Shown piece after piece: positions 43,210 to 54,230 of a DNA stretch of 64,000 bases. Origin of the DNA: Mycolicibacterium mageritense (GTDB lineage Bacteria; Actinomycetota; Actinomycetes; Mycobacteriales; Mycobacteriaceae). The notes beneath the pieces are model-generated. The model was not told where the DNA came from. It saw only the letters and a list, made by a program, of their open reading frames with translations, and searched no databases. The stretch covers positions 2,232,001 through 2,296,000 of the forward strand of contig NZ_AP022567.1 in NCBI RefSeq assembly GCF_010727475.1, in the 5' to 3' direction. Made by a program: the position numbers and the translations under genes. How positions within the stretch are numbered: the first letter of the stretch is position 1; the number at the start of each line of letters is the position of its first letter.

Positions 43210-43686
43210 ATGACTGATTCCACGTTCGATTGGCCCGCACAATACGCAGCCGTCGTCGCCGAAGAGAACGCGCTGGGATTTGCCCGATTCACCTATCCGG
43301 ACGCGTGGGCGCTCGGCGGCGCCATGGTCACGGCGGCGACCGCCCGAGCACACCCCGTGGCGATCGCGATCAACTTCGGCGAGCAACGCGTCTTCCACGC
43401 GGCCCTGGCGGGATCGTCTGCCACCAACGACGATTGGCTCACGCGCAAGTTTCGCGCGGTCGCCAAACACAACTGCTCGTCGTGGGCGCTGGCGTGCCTG
43501 GTGCGCGCCGAGGGTTCGGACTACTTCACCGAAGGCGGGTATAGCCGGGAATCGATCGCGTTGGCCGGCGGTGCGGTGCCGCTGCGGGTGCATGGCTCGT
43601 TGATCGGCGCGGTCGGGGTGTCAGGTCTGGCCGAAGAGGACGATCACCGGTTTGTCATCGACGCGCTGCGGGCGTTTCACGGCTGA
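43210..43686 (+). CDS. UPF0303 / heme-degrading-domain (HbpS-like) protein
   Basis: 158 aa. GGAMVTAATARAHPVAIAIN, RVFHAALAGSSATNDDWLTRK and VPLRVHGSLIGAVGVSGLAEEDDH are the conserved blocks of the UPF0303 group of the HbpS/GlcG-like fold. Length is that of the family. Some relatives bind heme or cobalamin, but no function is settled for this group. It stands alone between the permease and the 13E12 protein. Confidence 0.85.
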   Translation: MTDSTFDWPAQYAAVVAEENALGFARFTYPDAWALGGAMVTAATARAHPVAIAINFGEQRVFHAALAGSSATNDDWLTRKFRAVAKHNCSSWALACLVRAEGSDYFTEGGYSRESIALAGGAVPLRVHGSLIGAVGVSGLAEEDDHRFVIDALRAFHG

Positions 43687-43786
43687 CGCTCGGCTTCAGC
43701 CGCGCAGTCGGCAACATCCTGTTGCGCTCCACCCCAATGTCGGGATGACAGCGCAGAATTCGGTGACGTGGTGGCACCAGGCCGGG

Positions 43787-45205
43787 TCAGAAGGGGGGTG
43801 GTTCGGCGTGGTCGGTGAGCCATTGTTGGTGTTGGCGTTGGGTTTCGGCGAGTTGTTCGTTGAGTGCGTGGCGGAGCCGGCGTTCGGCGGCGATGCGTTG
43901 GGCGGTGTCCTGATCACGAGCTTGGCGGCGTCTGGGCATCATGACGGCCTTGTGCGGGCCGGGTTCCTGCGGGGCGGGCAGGTCGAGCGCCCCTGTCGGC
44001 CGCCCCAGGACCGGGAATAGGACCGCGCCGTGGGCGTCGGTGCTGTAGACATGCCCGGTGGGGGTGGTGAATTCCACGGTGCCGTCCGGGTGTTGCCGAT
44101 CCCACCAACCCTGGCAGAACGTCTTCACCAGGTGATGAAGAGTGCAGTAGAGCTTGGTGTTCGACGGATGCGTCGGCCCCACCGGATACGGCGTGGTGTG
44201 ATCAATCTCGGAATTGACCGCGGGTTGGTCGCAGCCCGGAAACCGGCACGTGACGTCCCGCCACGTGATGAAGGTGGTCAGCGTGGCCGAGGGCCGGTAC
44301 CGCGGCTCGGGGGCATCTTCGGGAATGACCACCGGGGTGATCTTCGCGATCTTGGCGAGGTCGCGGACGGTCTCGGCGGGCTGGATGCCGAATCCCGGTA
44401 GGTAGCCGGGGTCGTCACTGGTGCCGTCGAGGGTGGACTGGTTGGCCAACACATGGATCACCACATCGGCGGTGCGGTGCTGTTCCGCCGCCGCGGGGCA
44501 GTCGTCGAGCCCGCACTGGCAGTCCAGCCAGGGGCGGCCACGGCTCAGCGCGCCGATGGCGTCGGTGCGGCGCTGCATCCCGGTGCGGGGATCCTGATCG
44601 CAGACGGTGGCGGCGAGGGTGATCAGGCGTTGTTCGAACGCGGCGGCATCCAGGGCATCCAGCCGGGCCCAGATCCCGGCCATGCCGGGTTCGGTGGGGG
44701 CGATCTCCACATACCGGCCGTCCTCGACCTCCGGCGGTACCCGCACGGCGTCGGGGTCGTGTTTGGCGATCCACTGATCCACCCGATCCCGCAGCTTGGG
44801 TTCCGACAGGCGCATCCATTTGTCGCAGTGCCGGGCCATCGCCGCGTCCAACCCGGGCCAGGCCTCGTCGGTGACGTTGGGGGTGCGCTGGATGATCATC
44901 TCCATCACCCGCCAGTCGATGTCGCCGGCGGCGAAGCGGGCCGCCACCGCCGGCATCTTGCGCAACGCGCGGGCATGACGGATCTGGGTGCCCGCCCGGG
45001 CGCGGCTGATGCGCAACGCCGCCGACACTTCGGCGGCGACTTCTTCGAACGGGTCGACCCGCCAGAACACCGTTTCGGCCAGTTCCACGGTGCGCCGGGC
45101 GTCGAGGCGGCCGATGTGGTCCAGGCGGGTAGCGATCGCGGCGGATTCGGCCCGCCAGGCCGCGCTCATCCCGTCGATGAACTCCGCACCCGACCGATCG
45201 AACAT
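43787..45205 (-). CDS. DUF222 / HNH-endonuclease 13E12-repeat protein
   Basis: 472 aa. The N-terminal ~300 residues form DUF222 (AETVFWRVDPFEEVAAEVSA, RHARALRKMPAVAARFAAGD). The C-terminal HNH motif is CRFPGCDQPAVNSEIDHTTP followed by NTKLYCTLHHLVKTF, with both Cys pairs, the DH and the closing HH intact. The 13E12 family is multicopy in mycobacteria and often mobile-associated; its role is not established. The ATG at 45205 is chosen because TAGAAT ends 7 nt upstream, fitting a leaderless start. The tail is rich in Gln/Arg. Confidence 0.92.
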   Translation of the reverse strand: MFDRSGAEFIDGMSAAWRAESAAIATRLDHIGRLDARRTVELAETVFWRVDPFEEVAAEVSAALRISRARAGTQIRHARALRKMPAVAARFAAGDIDWRVMEMIIQRTPNVTDEAWPGLDAAMARHCDKWMRLSEPKLRDRVDQWIAKHDPDAVRVPPEVEDGRYVEIAPTEPGMAGIWARLDALDAAAFEQRLITLAATVCDQDPRTGMQRRTDAIGALSRGRPWLDCQCGLDDCPAAAEQHRTADVVIHVLANQSTLDGTSDDPGYLPGFGIQPAETVRDLAKIAKITPVVIPEDAPEPRYRPSATLTTFITWRDVTCRFPGCDQPAVNSEIDHTTPYPVGPTHPSNTKLYCTLHHLVKTFCQGWWDRQHPDGTVEFTTPTGHVYSTDAHGAVLFPVLGRPTGALDLPAPQEPGPHKAVMMPRRRQARDQDTAQRIAAERRLRHALNEQLAETQRQHQQWLTDHAEPPPF

Positions 45206-45212
45206 ACGTGCG

Positions 45213-45218
45213 ATTCTA
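45213..45218 (-). promoter_or_regulatory. -10 box of a predicted leaderless 13E12 transcript
   Basis: On the minus strand TAGAAT ends 7 nt before the ATG at 45205, with no Shine-Dalgarno. Confidence 0.5.
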
Positions 45219-45297
45219 CCGATCCACCCCGACAATCCCGCAGGTCACAACCCCAATTGTGGACGAAAACCAATCTGGGGATAACCCGCGCCTCGCC

Positions 45298-45960
45298 CTA
45301 CCGGCGAACAGCCCAGGCGATTCCCTGCTTGGTCAGCCGGCGGACGTCGTCGCCTGCAAGATCCTGGGGAGCGTGACCGATCGAGTGGTAGAAAACCCGC
45401 CCTTGACCCCACTGCCGCACCCAGGCAACCGGGCTCTTCAAGCCGTCGAGCCACGCGAAATGCTCGCCGTTGAAGGTGGTTTCGGCCAAGACGTGGTTGT
45501 TGAGGTCCACGCTCATGTAGTACTGCTCAGAGGCCACGGGGAAGTCGCCGACGCCCTGGGTCACTTCGTGTCCACGGTCGACGATGGTCACCTGGTACGG
45601 ATGTGGGTAGCCCTCGCCCGCGGGGTGGGCGAGGAAGTCGCCGCCCAGCATCAGGTGGTACCGCAGGCTCGAGCGGAACGCGGCCGCAGCGCCGTGCCAC
45701 GCCGCGACGCCAGTGCCGGACTCGACGGCGGCCAGCAGGTGGTCCTCCTGCGAATCCGTGAGATCCTCGGTGGTCAAGGCGTTGTTCCAGCCGATGATGA
45801 TCAGGTCGTAGCCCGTCAGATCGCGGTCGAGCGTGAAGATGTCCTGGGACTCTTCGAGATTGAAGCCCAGCTCGCCTACCACCAGTTCGCGGGTCCACTC
45901 GGCGATGTTGTAGGGGCTGTGGCCGGGCCACCCGCCGTACAGGTAGAGGACATTCGTCAT
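45298..45960 (-). CDS. ThuA-like protein (trehalose-utilisation family fold)
   Basis: 220 aa with the class I glutamine-amidotransferase-like fold: VLYLYGGWPGHSPYN, LIIIGWNNALTTEDL, GTGVAAWHGAAAAFR and GRVFYHSIGHAP. ThuA domains are linked to keto-sugar or sugar-like metabolism, but the catalysed step is not firmly known. It is the last gene of the cluster transcribed from the HisD-like gene (27-bp gap to the ammonia-lyase gene). Co-occurrence with GMC and Gfo/Idh enzymes nearby fits carbohydrate-like chemistry. Confidence 0.87.
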   Translation of the reverse strand: MTNVLYLYGGWPGHSPYNIAEWTRELVVGELGFNLEESQDIFTLDRDLTGYDLIIIGWNNALTTEDLTDSQEDHLLAAVESGTGVAAWHGAAAAFRSSLRYHLMLGGDFLAHPAGEGYPHPYQVTIVDRGHEVTQGVGDFPVASEQYYMSVDLNNHVLAETTFNGEHFAWLDGLKSPVAWVRQWGQGRVFYHSIGHAPQDLAGDDVRRLTKQGIAWAVRR

Positions 45961-45987
45961 GTGCAGAGCCCTTCCTCGCTCACGTGT

Positions 45988-47372
<1,385 letters not shown>

Positions 47373-47382
<10 letters not shown>

Positions 47383-47915
47383 GTCGGACTCGGGCCGGCC
47401 ATCGCCGCCCCGGGCAGGCCGTCATAGAACCCGCCCGACGCGCAACTGGTGAGTTCCAACTGCATGCCCCACGGGGTCTGGAAGTAGAACCATCGCTGCC
47501 CGGCGACCGGTGCCGACGGGTCGACCCCGTTCGGTCCCTGCTGCACGACCACGCCCGGGATGGCACGTACGTACTCATACGCGGCGTCGATGTCGTCGAC
47601 GTAGAACGCGAGGTGATGGCCGCCGACATCGCTGTTGCGCGGCAACGCCGTCCGCTGATCGGGTGCTTGATACTCGAACAGTTCGACGTTGTGGTGCTTG
47701 CCGATACGCAGCATCGCGATGGTGCACTTCGCGGACGGGTCGACGTTGAGCCTGCGGTGCATACCATCGGACTCGGCGTCGGCGAACGGCCCGTCGAAGA
47801 AGATCAGCTCGGCGCCGAAATGGTCGACGAAGAACCGGACGGCTTCGTCGAGATCGGGCACCGTGTAGGCGACATGGTCCACCGCACGCAGGCTGGGCAC
47901 TTTGGGTGCAGACAT
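47373..47915 (-). CDS. VOC-family protein (glyoxalase / dioxygenase fold)
   Basis: 180 aa with two betaalphabetabetabeta modules: VDHVAYTVPDLDEAVRFFVD at the N-terminus (metal His in DHVAY) and GGHHLAFYVDDIDAAYEYVR in the second half, with FQTPWGMQLELTS supplying the metal Glu. Likely a metal-dependent lyase, epimerase or dioxygenase. It is between the HisD-like gene (13-bp gap) and the ammonia-lyase (10-bp overlap), so it is part of the same pathway. The ATG at 47915 is used. Confidence 0.88.
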
Positions 47916-47928
47916 ATGCGTCCTCCCG

Positions 47929-49266
47929 TCAGCTCGGTACGGTAGCCGAGTCCTCGGCGAACCGGTGTTCGGTCCAGTCGAGCACATCTCCACCGTATTT
48001 CGCGGCCCGCACGTCGGCCGAGCGGGCGTGGCCCTCGAAGTTCTCCAGCCGTGCCGCGCGACCGCAGATGCGCGCGAGCTCTGCGCTGGACTCCGCGTTG
48101 TCGATCTCCTGATACGTCACGGTCTTGAGGAACTTACCCACCCACAGACCGCCGGTGTAGCGCGCGGCGCCCAGGGTTGGCAGCACGTGATTGGTGCCGA
48201 TCGCCTTGTCGCCGTAAGACACACAGGTCTTTTCGCCGAGGAACAGCGCACCATAGTCGTGCATCTCGGTGAGCGCACGGCGCGGTTCGGCGGTGAGGAT
48301 CTGTACGTGCTCGCTCGCGTAACGGTCTCCGAGCGCGAAGGCCTCGGTGAGGGTTTCGACCAGGTGCACTTCGCCGTAGTTCTCCCACGACACCGCGGCC
48401 ACCTGCTTGGTGGGCAGGTTCTCCAGCTGACGTGCCACCTCGGCGATGGTCTCGCGGCCCACGCGCTCCGATGTGGTGACCAGGACACAGGGGGAATCCG
48501 GGCCGTGCTCGGCCTGGCTGAGCAGATCTGCCGCGACGATGAACGGGTCGGCGGTGTCGTCGGCGATGATCAGCACTTCCGTCGGGCCCGCGAACAGGTC
48601 GATCCCGACCTCGCCGAACAACTGCCGCTTGGCCTCCGCCACGTAGGCATTGCCGGGACCGGTCAGCAAGTTGACCGGCTGGACGGTCTCGGTGCCCAGG
48701 GCCAGCGCGCCGATCGCCTGCACCCCGCCCAGCACATAGATCTCGTCGGCGCCGGCGAGATGCATCGCGGCGACGCTGATGGCCGGCGGCGTGGCCTCGT
48801 TGGGCGGTGTGGTTGCGGCGACCCGCTCGACGCCGGCGACCTTGGCCGTGACCACCGTCATGTGCGCCGACGCGGTGAGTGGGTAGCGGCCGCCCGGGAC
48901 GTAGGCGCCCGATGCTGTGACGGGAACGTGCTTGTGGCCCAGCCGGATTCCCGGGAGGGTCTCGATCTCGATGTCGAGCATCGCGTCGCGCTGCGCCTGG
49001 GCGAAATTGCGCACCTGCCGCTGCACGAAAGAGAGATCCTCGATCACGGTGCCGGGCAGATCCGCGATGATCTTGGCGACTTGTTCCTCACCGAGCAGGA
49101 ACGATTCCGGCGTCCAGCTGTCGAAGCGTTCGGAGTACCTGCGCACGGCCGAATCACCGTTGGCCCGGATGTCGTCGAGGACGGCGGCGACGGTGTCGAC
49201 CACCTGCGGATTGCTCTTGTGCGGTGTGCCGACCTGCGCGGCCGGCGCCTTGAGGATGATCGACAC
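47929..49266 (-). CDS. HisD-family dehydrogenase, probably not histidine biosynthesis
   Basis: 445 aa. It has AYVPGGRYPLTASAHMTVV, LTGPGNAYVAEAKRQLFGEV, LFAGPTEVLIIADDTADP, the zinc-type QAEHGPD, the Glu-His pair in YASEHVQI, GTNHVLPT and the late EGHARSADVR, so catalytic residues of histidinol dehydrogenase appear intact. No other his gene is near, and the neighbours (VOC, ammonia-lyase, ThuA) point to catabolism, as for sulfopropanediol dehydrogenase (HpsN) and other paralogues. It would oxidise an alcohol to acid in two NAD steps. The start is GTG with GGAGAG upstream. Confidence 0.9.
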   Translation of the reverse strand: MSIILKAPAAQVGTPHKSNPQVVDTVAAVLDDIRANGDSAVRRYSERFDSWTPESFLLGEEQVAKIIADLPGTVIEDLSFVQRQVRNFAQAQRDAMLDIEIETLPGIRLGHKHVPVTASGAYVPGGRYPLTASAHMTVVTAKVAGVERVAATTPPNEATPPAISVAAMHLAGADEIYVLGGVQAIGALALGTETVQPVNLLTGPGNAYVAEAKRQLFGEVGIDLFAGPTEVLIIADDTADPFIVAADLLSQAEHGPDSPCVLVTTSERVGRETIAEVARQLENLPTKQVAAVSWENYGEVHLVETLTEAFALGDRYASEHVQILTAEPRRALTEMHDYGALFLGEKTCVSYGDKAIGTNHVLPTLGAARYTGGLWVGKFLKTVTYQEIDNAESSAELARICGRAARLENFEGHARSADVRAAKYGGDVLDWTEHRFAEDSATVPS

Positions 49267-49405
49267 CGATTCTCTCCTTGACGCTGTGACGGGGATGCTG
49301 CCGGCGGTATCCGCTCTGGCGTGATTCCAGTCTCAGGCCCGCGTGGTGACCGTGGCAGACCCAAGGTGTGCAGTAGATCGCCGAAGCGCTGCACCAGTTG
49401 GTCAG

Positions 49406-50590
49406 CTAGCGACCAGAGGATTTGTTGGGCGCAACGGTCGATGCGGTGGCGACGCAGGCCAGTACCGCGAAGAACGGGATCGCGAATGCGGCATTGAGCG
49501 ACGTGACCTCGCCCAGCCAGCCGATGACGGCGGGCCCGGCAAGGATCGCCAGATAGCCCACCCCGACGACGCGCGACAGCGCGCGCCCGGACGCACCGCC
49601 GAGATTGCCGGCCGCGGTGAAGACCTGTGGCACACCGCCGGACAGTCCCAGGCCGAACAGGATCCATCCGACCACGCCGACCGCGAGGTTGGGCGCGACA
49701 ATCACCACCGCGATACCGACGGCCGCCACGACGCAGCCGTACCGGATCACCGCCACCGGGCCGATGCGTTGCGCGATGCGGTCCACCGTGAACCGACTGA
49801 CCGTCATCGCCGTGACGAACGCACCAAATGCCATGGTGCCCAGCGCCGGCGACGCGCCGAAGTGGTGCTGCGCGTGCACGCTGGCCCAGTCCATGGCCGA
49901 GCCCTCTGACAGCAACAGCAGGAACGCCAGCAGACCCAGGACCAGGATCTTGCGGGGTCTGCCCGCCGGACCGCTCTCGACCGCGTCCGCCGCAACGGGT
50001 TCCTGCGGCGTATCGGCCCAGGCGTGCAGCGCGAACCAGGCCCACCCGACGAGCACCACACAGCCGCCCCCGACGGCTGCAGCGGCCACCGGGGTCGGCG
50101 CGCCGAGCGCATAACCTGCCGCGCCGAGCAGCGATCCGATCACCGTGCCGATCGAGAACACCGCGTGGAACGACGCCATGATGGCCCGGCCGTAGCCGCG
50201 TTCGACGTGGACAGCCGCGGCGTTCATCGCCACGTCGGCGCTGCCGGTCGCGAACCCGAAGACGAAAGCCCCGACGCCCACCAAGATCGGCTGGGCCATC
50301 GCGAGGGGAACCGTCACGGTCGCGGCCATCGCCGCACCGGCCACCGTGGCTATGGTCGCGGTCCCGAAGCGGTCGGTCAGCGGCCCGCACAGCTGCATGC
50401 CGGCCAACGCCCCGACCCCGACGACGAACAGCACCGTGCCAAGAGACGAGGTCGACAAACCGGCTGCCCGCTGCAGGGCCGGTAGGTGCACGGCCCAGGT
50501 CGCGAGGATGATGCCGAAGGACACGAACAGCGCGAACACCGCCCCGCGCGCACGCGCGAGACGGTGTTCGTCGGTCTGGCATCGCGTCAA
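49406..50590 (-). CDS. Major facilitator superfamily transporter
   Basis: 394 aa with about twelve helices, beginning AVFALFVSFGIILATWAVHL; the A-motif-like loop is GPLTDRFGTATIATVAGAAM. The type resembles sugar/drug MFS proteins (YbjJ-like). The likely start is a TTG overlapping the stop of the upstream OYE gene (TTGA), giving translational coupling. As part of the cluster it probably imports or exports a pathway compound. The following 139 bp to the HisD-like gene could hold a second promoter, but no clear box is seen. Confidence 0.87.
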   Translation of the reverse strand: MTRCQTDEHRLARARGAVFALFVSFGIILATWAVHLPALQRAAGLSTSSLGTVLFVVGVGALAGMQLCGPLTDRFGTATIATVAGAAMAATVTVPLAMAQPILVGVGAFVFGFATGSADVAMNAAAVHVERGYGRAIMASFHAVFSIGTVIGSLLGAAGYALGAPTPVAAAAVGGGCVVLVGWAWFALHAWADTPQEPVAADAVESGPAGRPRKILVLGLLAFLLLLSEGSAMDWASVHAQHHFGASPALGTMAFGAFVTAMTVSRFTVDRIAQRIGPVAVIRYGCVVAAVGIAVVIVAPNLAVGVVGWILFGLGLSGGVPQVFTAAGNLGGASGRALSRVVGVGYLAILAGPAVIGWLGEVTSLNAAFAIPFFAVLACVATASTVAPNKSSGR

Positions 50591-52599
50591 ACGGTGACGC
50601 CTATCCGCCGCGCGGCGCGTTCTCCTTCATGCACGGCCTCCATCATGGTCCGGCTTGCCACCGCATCGCCAATACGCTCGACGGGCACGCCGCGGTTCTT
50701 GAGCGCGAAGTACAGCCCCGTGACAGGGCGGTGCCAGCCGGCCAGGATCACGGTGTCGATGCCGCGCAGGGTGTCCGCAAAACCCTTTTCGACGATGTCA
50801 ACGGTCGCACCGTCGATCGCCGTCACCGTCGTGAACGGGTGTGTGCGCATGCCTGACCGGTGGATGCGCGGCACCGCGAGGTTGGCGCTGAACGGCCCGA
50901 GCTTGGCACCCACGTATGGCAGCGGCGTGACGAAATCGACCTCGTGGCCGGCCTCGGTCAGCTGCAGGGCCAGCCCGATCCCTTTCCAGCCACCCTCGCC
51001 GTCGTCGACGATCGCCACGTGCCGGCCGACGGGCTTGTCCTCGTCGAGTACGTCCCACACCGACAGGACGTGGTCCTGGTCGAGACCAGGCGTGAACGTG
51101 ATGCCCTGCGCAAGGTTTCCGACGATGTCGTGACCCGGAGCCGAGCCGGTCGCCACGATGACGTGGTCGGGTTGCAGCGCGAGCACCTCGTCGGCCGTAG
51201 GTGCCCACCCCAGCCGCACGTCGACGCCGTACTTGGCGACCATGACGTCGAGATGGTCGATGACGCCGCCGATCTCCGCGCGCCCCTTGATCTTCGCGGC
51301 GATCCGAAGCTGGCCGCCGGTGCGGTTGCGGCGCTCGATGAGGATGACCTCGTTGCCCTGGCGGGCCGCGGTCTCTGCGGCCTTCATTCCGGCGGGTCCG
51401 GCCCCGATCACCACGACGCGGCGCCGGATGGTCACCTGAAGCAGCGTGCCGATGCCGAGTTCACGCTCGTAGCCGGCGGCCGGGTTGTGCACACACGACG
51501 AATGCGTGACCGCGAACAGCCGGTCGATACACCCCTGGTTGCATCCGATGCACCGGCGGATCTCGTCGAGCCGGCCCTCTTGCATCTTGTTCACAGTCTC
51601 GGGATCGGCGATCTGCTGACGCGTCATCGCGACCATGTCGGCGTGACCGAGGTGCAGGATGTCGGCGGCGTCCATGGGATCGTTGATCCGGCCGACCGCG
51701 ATGACCGGGATGTCGACGACCGATTTGACCGCAGCGGCAAGGCTTTCCCAGATGCGCTTCGGGTGTTGCATGTCCGGCACGTTCTGGTGTGCCTCGTTGT
51801 ACGTCGCGGCCTTGACACAGATGTAGTCGATCTTGCCGGGCGCCGCGATCGCCTGGGCGATCTGCTGTGCGTCGCCGACTTCGAGGCCTCCGGGGCTGAA
51901 ATCGTGGCCCTGCAGGTTGATTCCGACCAGGAAGTCGGGGCCCACCTCGTCACGCACCGCGTCGATGACGCGCATGACGATGCGCATGCGGTTCTCCAGG
52001 GTGCCGCCATAGTCGTCGTCGCGATGATTGGAGAACGGCGACAGGAACGACGCCAGCAGGTAACCGCCATAGCCGGAGTGGATTTCGACACCGTCCATGC
52101 CGCCCTGCTTGGCATGCCGGGCCCCGATGGCGTGGGCTTCGACGATCTCATCGATGTCCTCGACCTCCATGGCCTTGGGCATCTCCAGGTTGAACGGGCA
52201 CGGAGTGTTGGACGGGCCCCACAGGGCTCGTTCGGTGAACGTCGAATGTCCTTGCCGGCCACCGTGTCCGAGCTGCATGACGATGCGAGCTCCGTATTCG
52301 TGCACGGCGTCGGAGATCTTGCGCAAACCCGGCACGATCTCGGGCAGCCAGGCCCGCGGCTCACCCGGGACGTCCTGTGAGGTCGGGTGGATCTGAGGGA
52401 AGGCCATGCCGATCAGGCCCGCGCCGCCGATCGCCCGTTCGCGGTAGTACGCGACGTGCTGGTCGGTGGGCAGGTAATCCTTGGCCATGCCCGTGCCGTG
52501 GCCGGTCATCACCACGCGGTTGCGGATCTCGACGTTGCCGAGCGTGATCGGTTCGAACAGGGGCGCGAGCACGGGGTCGGTGCCGACGGTAGCGGTCAT
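50587..52599 (-). CDS. NADH:flavin oxidoreductase / OYE-FAD fusion (TMADH-DCR-StcD type)
   Basis: 670 aa. Residues ~1-370 are an FMN OYE barrel (LFEPITLGNVEIRNRVVMTG, VMQLGHGGRQ, GVEIHSGYGGYLLASFLSP). Next is a 4Fe-4S cluster in CIGCNQGCIDRLF with a later Cys, and then a FAD/NAD domain with VVVIGAGPAGMKAAETAARQ. This is the architecture of trimethylamine dehydrogenase, 2,4-dienoyl-CoA reductase and N-methylproline demethylase. It could reduce an enone or demethylate an N-methyl compound. It lies 41 bp after the GMC gene and overlaps the MFS gene. Confidence 0.92.
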   Translation of the reverse strand: MTATVGTDPVLAPLFEPITLGNVEIRNRVVMTGHGTGMAKDYLPTDQHVAYYRERAIGGAGLIGMAFPQIHPTSQDVPGEPRAWLPEIVPGLRKISDAVHEYGARIVMQLGHGGRQGHSTFTERALWGPSNTPCPFNLEMPKAMEVEDIDEIVEAHAIGARHAKQGGMDGVEIHSGYGGYLLASFLSPFSNHRDDDYGGTLENRMRIVMRVIDAVRDEVGPDFLVGINLQGHDFSPGGLEVGDAQQIAQAIAAPGKIDYICVKAATYNEAHQNVPDMQHPKRIWESLAAAVKSVVDIPVIAVGRINDPMDAADILHLGHADMVAMTRQQIADPETVNKMQEGRLDEIRRCIGCNQGCIDRLFAVTHSSCVHNPAAGYERELGIGTLLQVTIRRRVVVIGAGPAGMKAAETAARQGNEVILIERRNRTGGQLRIAAKIKGRAEIGGVIDHLDVMVAKYGVDVRLGWAPTADEVLALQPDHVIVATGSAPGHDIVGNLAQGITFTPGLDQDHVLSVWDVLDEDKPVGRHVAIVDDGEGGWKGIGLALQLTEAGHEVDFVTPLPYVGAKLGPFSANLAVPRIHRSGMRTHPFTTVTAIDGATVDIVEKGFADTLRGIDTVILAGWHRPVTGLYFALKNRGVPVERIGDAVASRTMMEAVHEGERAARRIGVTV

Positions 52600-52640
52600 C
52601 GCTGGACGTCCTTAGCTGAATGAGAAGTAGTGGCAGACGA

Positions 52641-54200
52641 TTACGCGGTCAGCGCACCGGAGTGCCCGAGCCGCAGCGACAGCGCGGCGGCGGTGATCGC
52701 CGGATTGACGGCGGCCGACGACGGGAATGTCGAGGTGTCGGCGATCCACAGGTTGTCGAGATCGTGGGCCCGCAGGTCCGCGTCGACGACGCTGGCGCCG
52801 GGATCGACACCCATGACCGCGGTGCCGCACTGGTGCGACGTGGCCTCGACGCCGAGGCTGCGGGTGAGCACGACCGGGAAGCCGGCCCTGCGCACCACTT
52901 TCTTCATGTTCGCGATCAGTTCGTGGTGCGCCGCGAGATTGGTTTCCCGGCGGAACAGTGAGATCTGCCCCTTGGCGTTGAGCGTGACCCGGTTCTCGGG
53001 CAGCGGCAGGTCTTCGGTCTGGATGAACAGGTCGAGCGTGTACTTGGTGACCTCGTCGAGGATCGGCAGCGGCACCCAGGGCTTGCCCATCTTGGCTTGG
53101 GGCCCACGGAGTTTGCCGAGGCCCTGCACATTGCCGAGCGGGTACTTGTTGGTCGGCCCGGCGGTGTACCAGTCGTTGATGCCGATGGTCTTCTGGTAGA
53201 CGGCCTCGTTCTTGCGACGCGGATCGATCGCGAGAAAGAACGTCGTGATGTGCGCCATGTAGTTGCGGCCCACCTGGTCCGACGAGTTCGCCAGGCCGCG
53301 CGGATGCTGCTCGGAGGCCGAGCGCAGCAGCAGCGCCGCGGTGTTGACCGCACCGCATGCGACCACGAAACGGTTGGCCCGCACCTGGATCGACCGACCG
53401 TGATGGCGGATCCTTGCCGCGGTCACGCGGCGGCCACTGGTGTCGGTGTCGAGGCGGGTCACTTCGGCGTTGGTCAGCAGCTGAACGTTGCCCGCCTGCA
53501 GCGCGGGGCGCACCGCGGCGACGTCGGCGTCCCCTTTGGCGTCGACCATGCACGCGAACGAGTCACAGGTGTAGCACAGGACGCAGCCGCCGCCGGGCCG
53601 CCGGTCGAGCGCCTGTGGCGCCGAGAATGGATGCAGTCCTTGCTTTTTCGCACTTTCCACGAGCCGGGCCATGGCGCCTTCGTGCGGGACGCCGGGGAAC
53701 GGATAATCGGTGGACCGCCACGGATCGGTGGGATCCTCCCCTTTGTTGCTGTGCACCCAGAACATGTGCTCGGCCTCGCCGTAGAACGGCTCGAGATCGG
53801 CATAGTCGATGGGCCACGCCGGCGAGACGCCGTCGACGTGTTCGATCGCGCCGAAGTCGCACTCGCGGAATCGCGGCAGCGTCGCCCCGTAGAGCTTCGT
53901 GCTGCCGCCGACGTAGTGATAGTTGCCCGGGACGAAATCGCCGCCGGTGGTCTCGTCGTGCCACGCCGCGGAGTTCTTGTAGCGCCCCTGGGTGTGGACC
54001 GCCTCGAACGACCAGTTCTCGCGCTCGACCGGTAGGAAATCGCCTTGTTCGACGATCAGGACGCGGGCACCGGAATTGCGCAGCGCATACGCCAGGGTGC
54101 CGCCACCCATCCCGGATCCGATGATCGCGATGTCGGTCTCGAGGATTTCGGGTGGGTCGACGACGACCTGTGACTGCACAGCTGCCGCGGGAATAGCCAT
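52641..54200 (-). CDS. GMC-family FAD oxidoreductase
   Basis: 519 aa. The FAD motif IAIIGSGMGGGTLAYALRNS is near residue 24, YVGGSTKLYGATLPRFRECD contains the flavin-loop region, GCVLCYTCDSFACMVDAKGD is a Cys-rich insertion, and the catalytic His is in ATSHQCGTAVMG; NPAITAAAL closes the C-terminus. Such bacterial GMC enzymes oxidise alcohols of sugars, glycosides or sterols, often with a cytochrome acceptor. It is the first gene of the minus-strand catabolic cluster, preceded by a palindrome in the promoter spacer. Confidence 0.92.
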   Translation of the reverse strand: MAIPAAAVQSQVVVDPPEILETDIAIIGSGMGGGTLAYALRNSGARVLIVEQGDFLPVERENWSFEAVHTQGRYKNSAAWHDETTGGDFVPGNYHYVGGSTKLYGATLPRFRECDFGAIEHVDGVSPAWPIDYADLEPFYGEAEHMFWVHSNKGEDPTDPWRSTDYPFPGVPHEGAMARLVESAKKQGLHPFSAPQALDRRPGGGCVLCYTCDSFACMVDAKGDADVAAVRPALQAGNVQLLTNAEVTRLDTDTSGRRVTAARIRHHGRSIQVRANRFVVACGAVNTAALLLRSASEQHPRGLANSSDQVGRNYMAHITTFFLAIDPRRKNEAVYQKTIGINDWYTAGPTNKYPLGNVQGLGKLRGPQAKMGKPWVPLPILDEVTKYTLDLFIQTEDLPLPENRVTLNAKGQISLFRRETNLAAHHELIANMKKVVRRAGFPVVLTRSLGVEATSHQCGTAVMGVDPGASVVDADLRAHDLDNLWIADTSTFPSSAAVNPAITAAALSLRLGHSGALTA

Positions 54201-54230
54201 GGGATAGAGCTCCTCTGGGCTGAGAGGATG

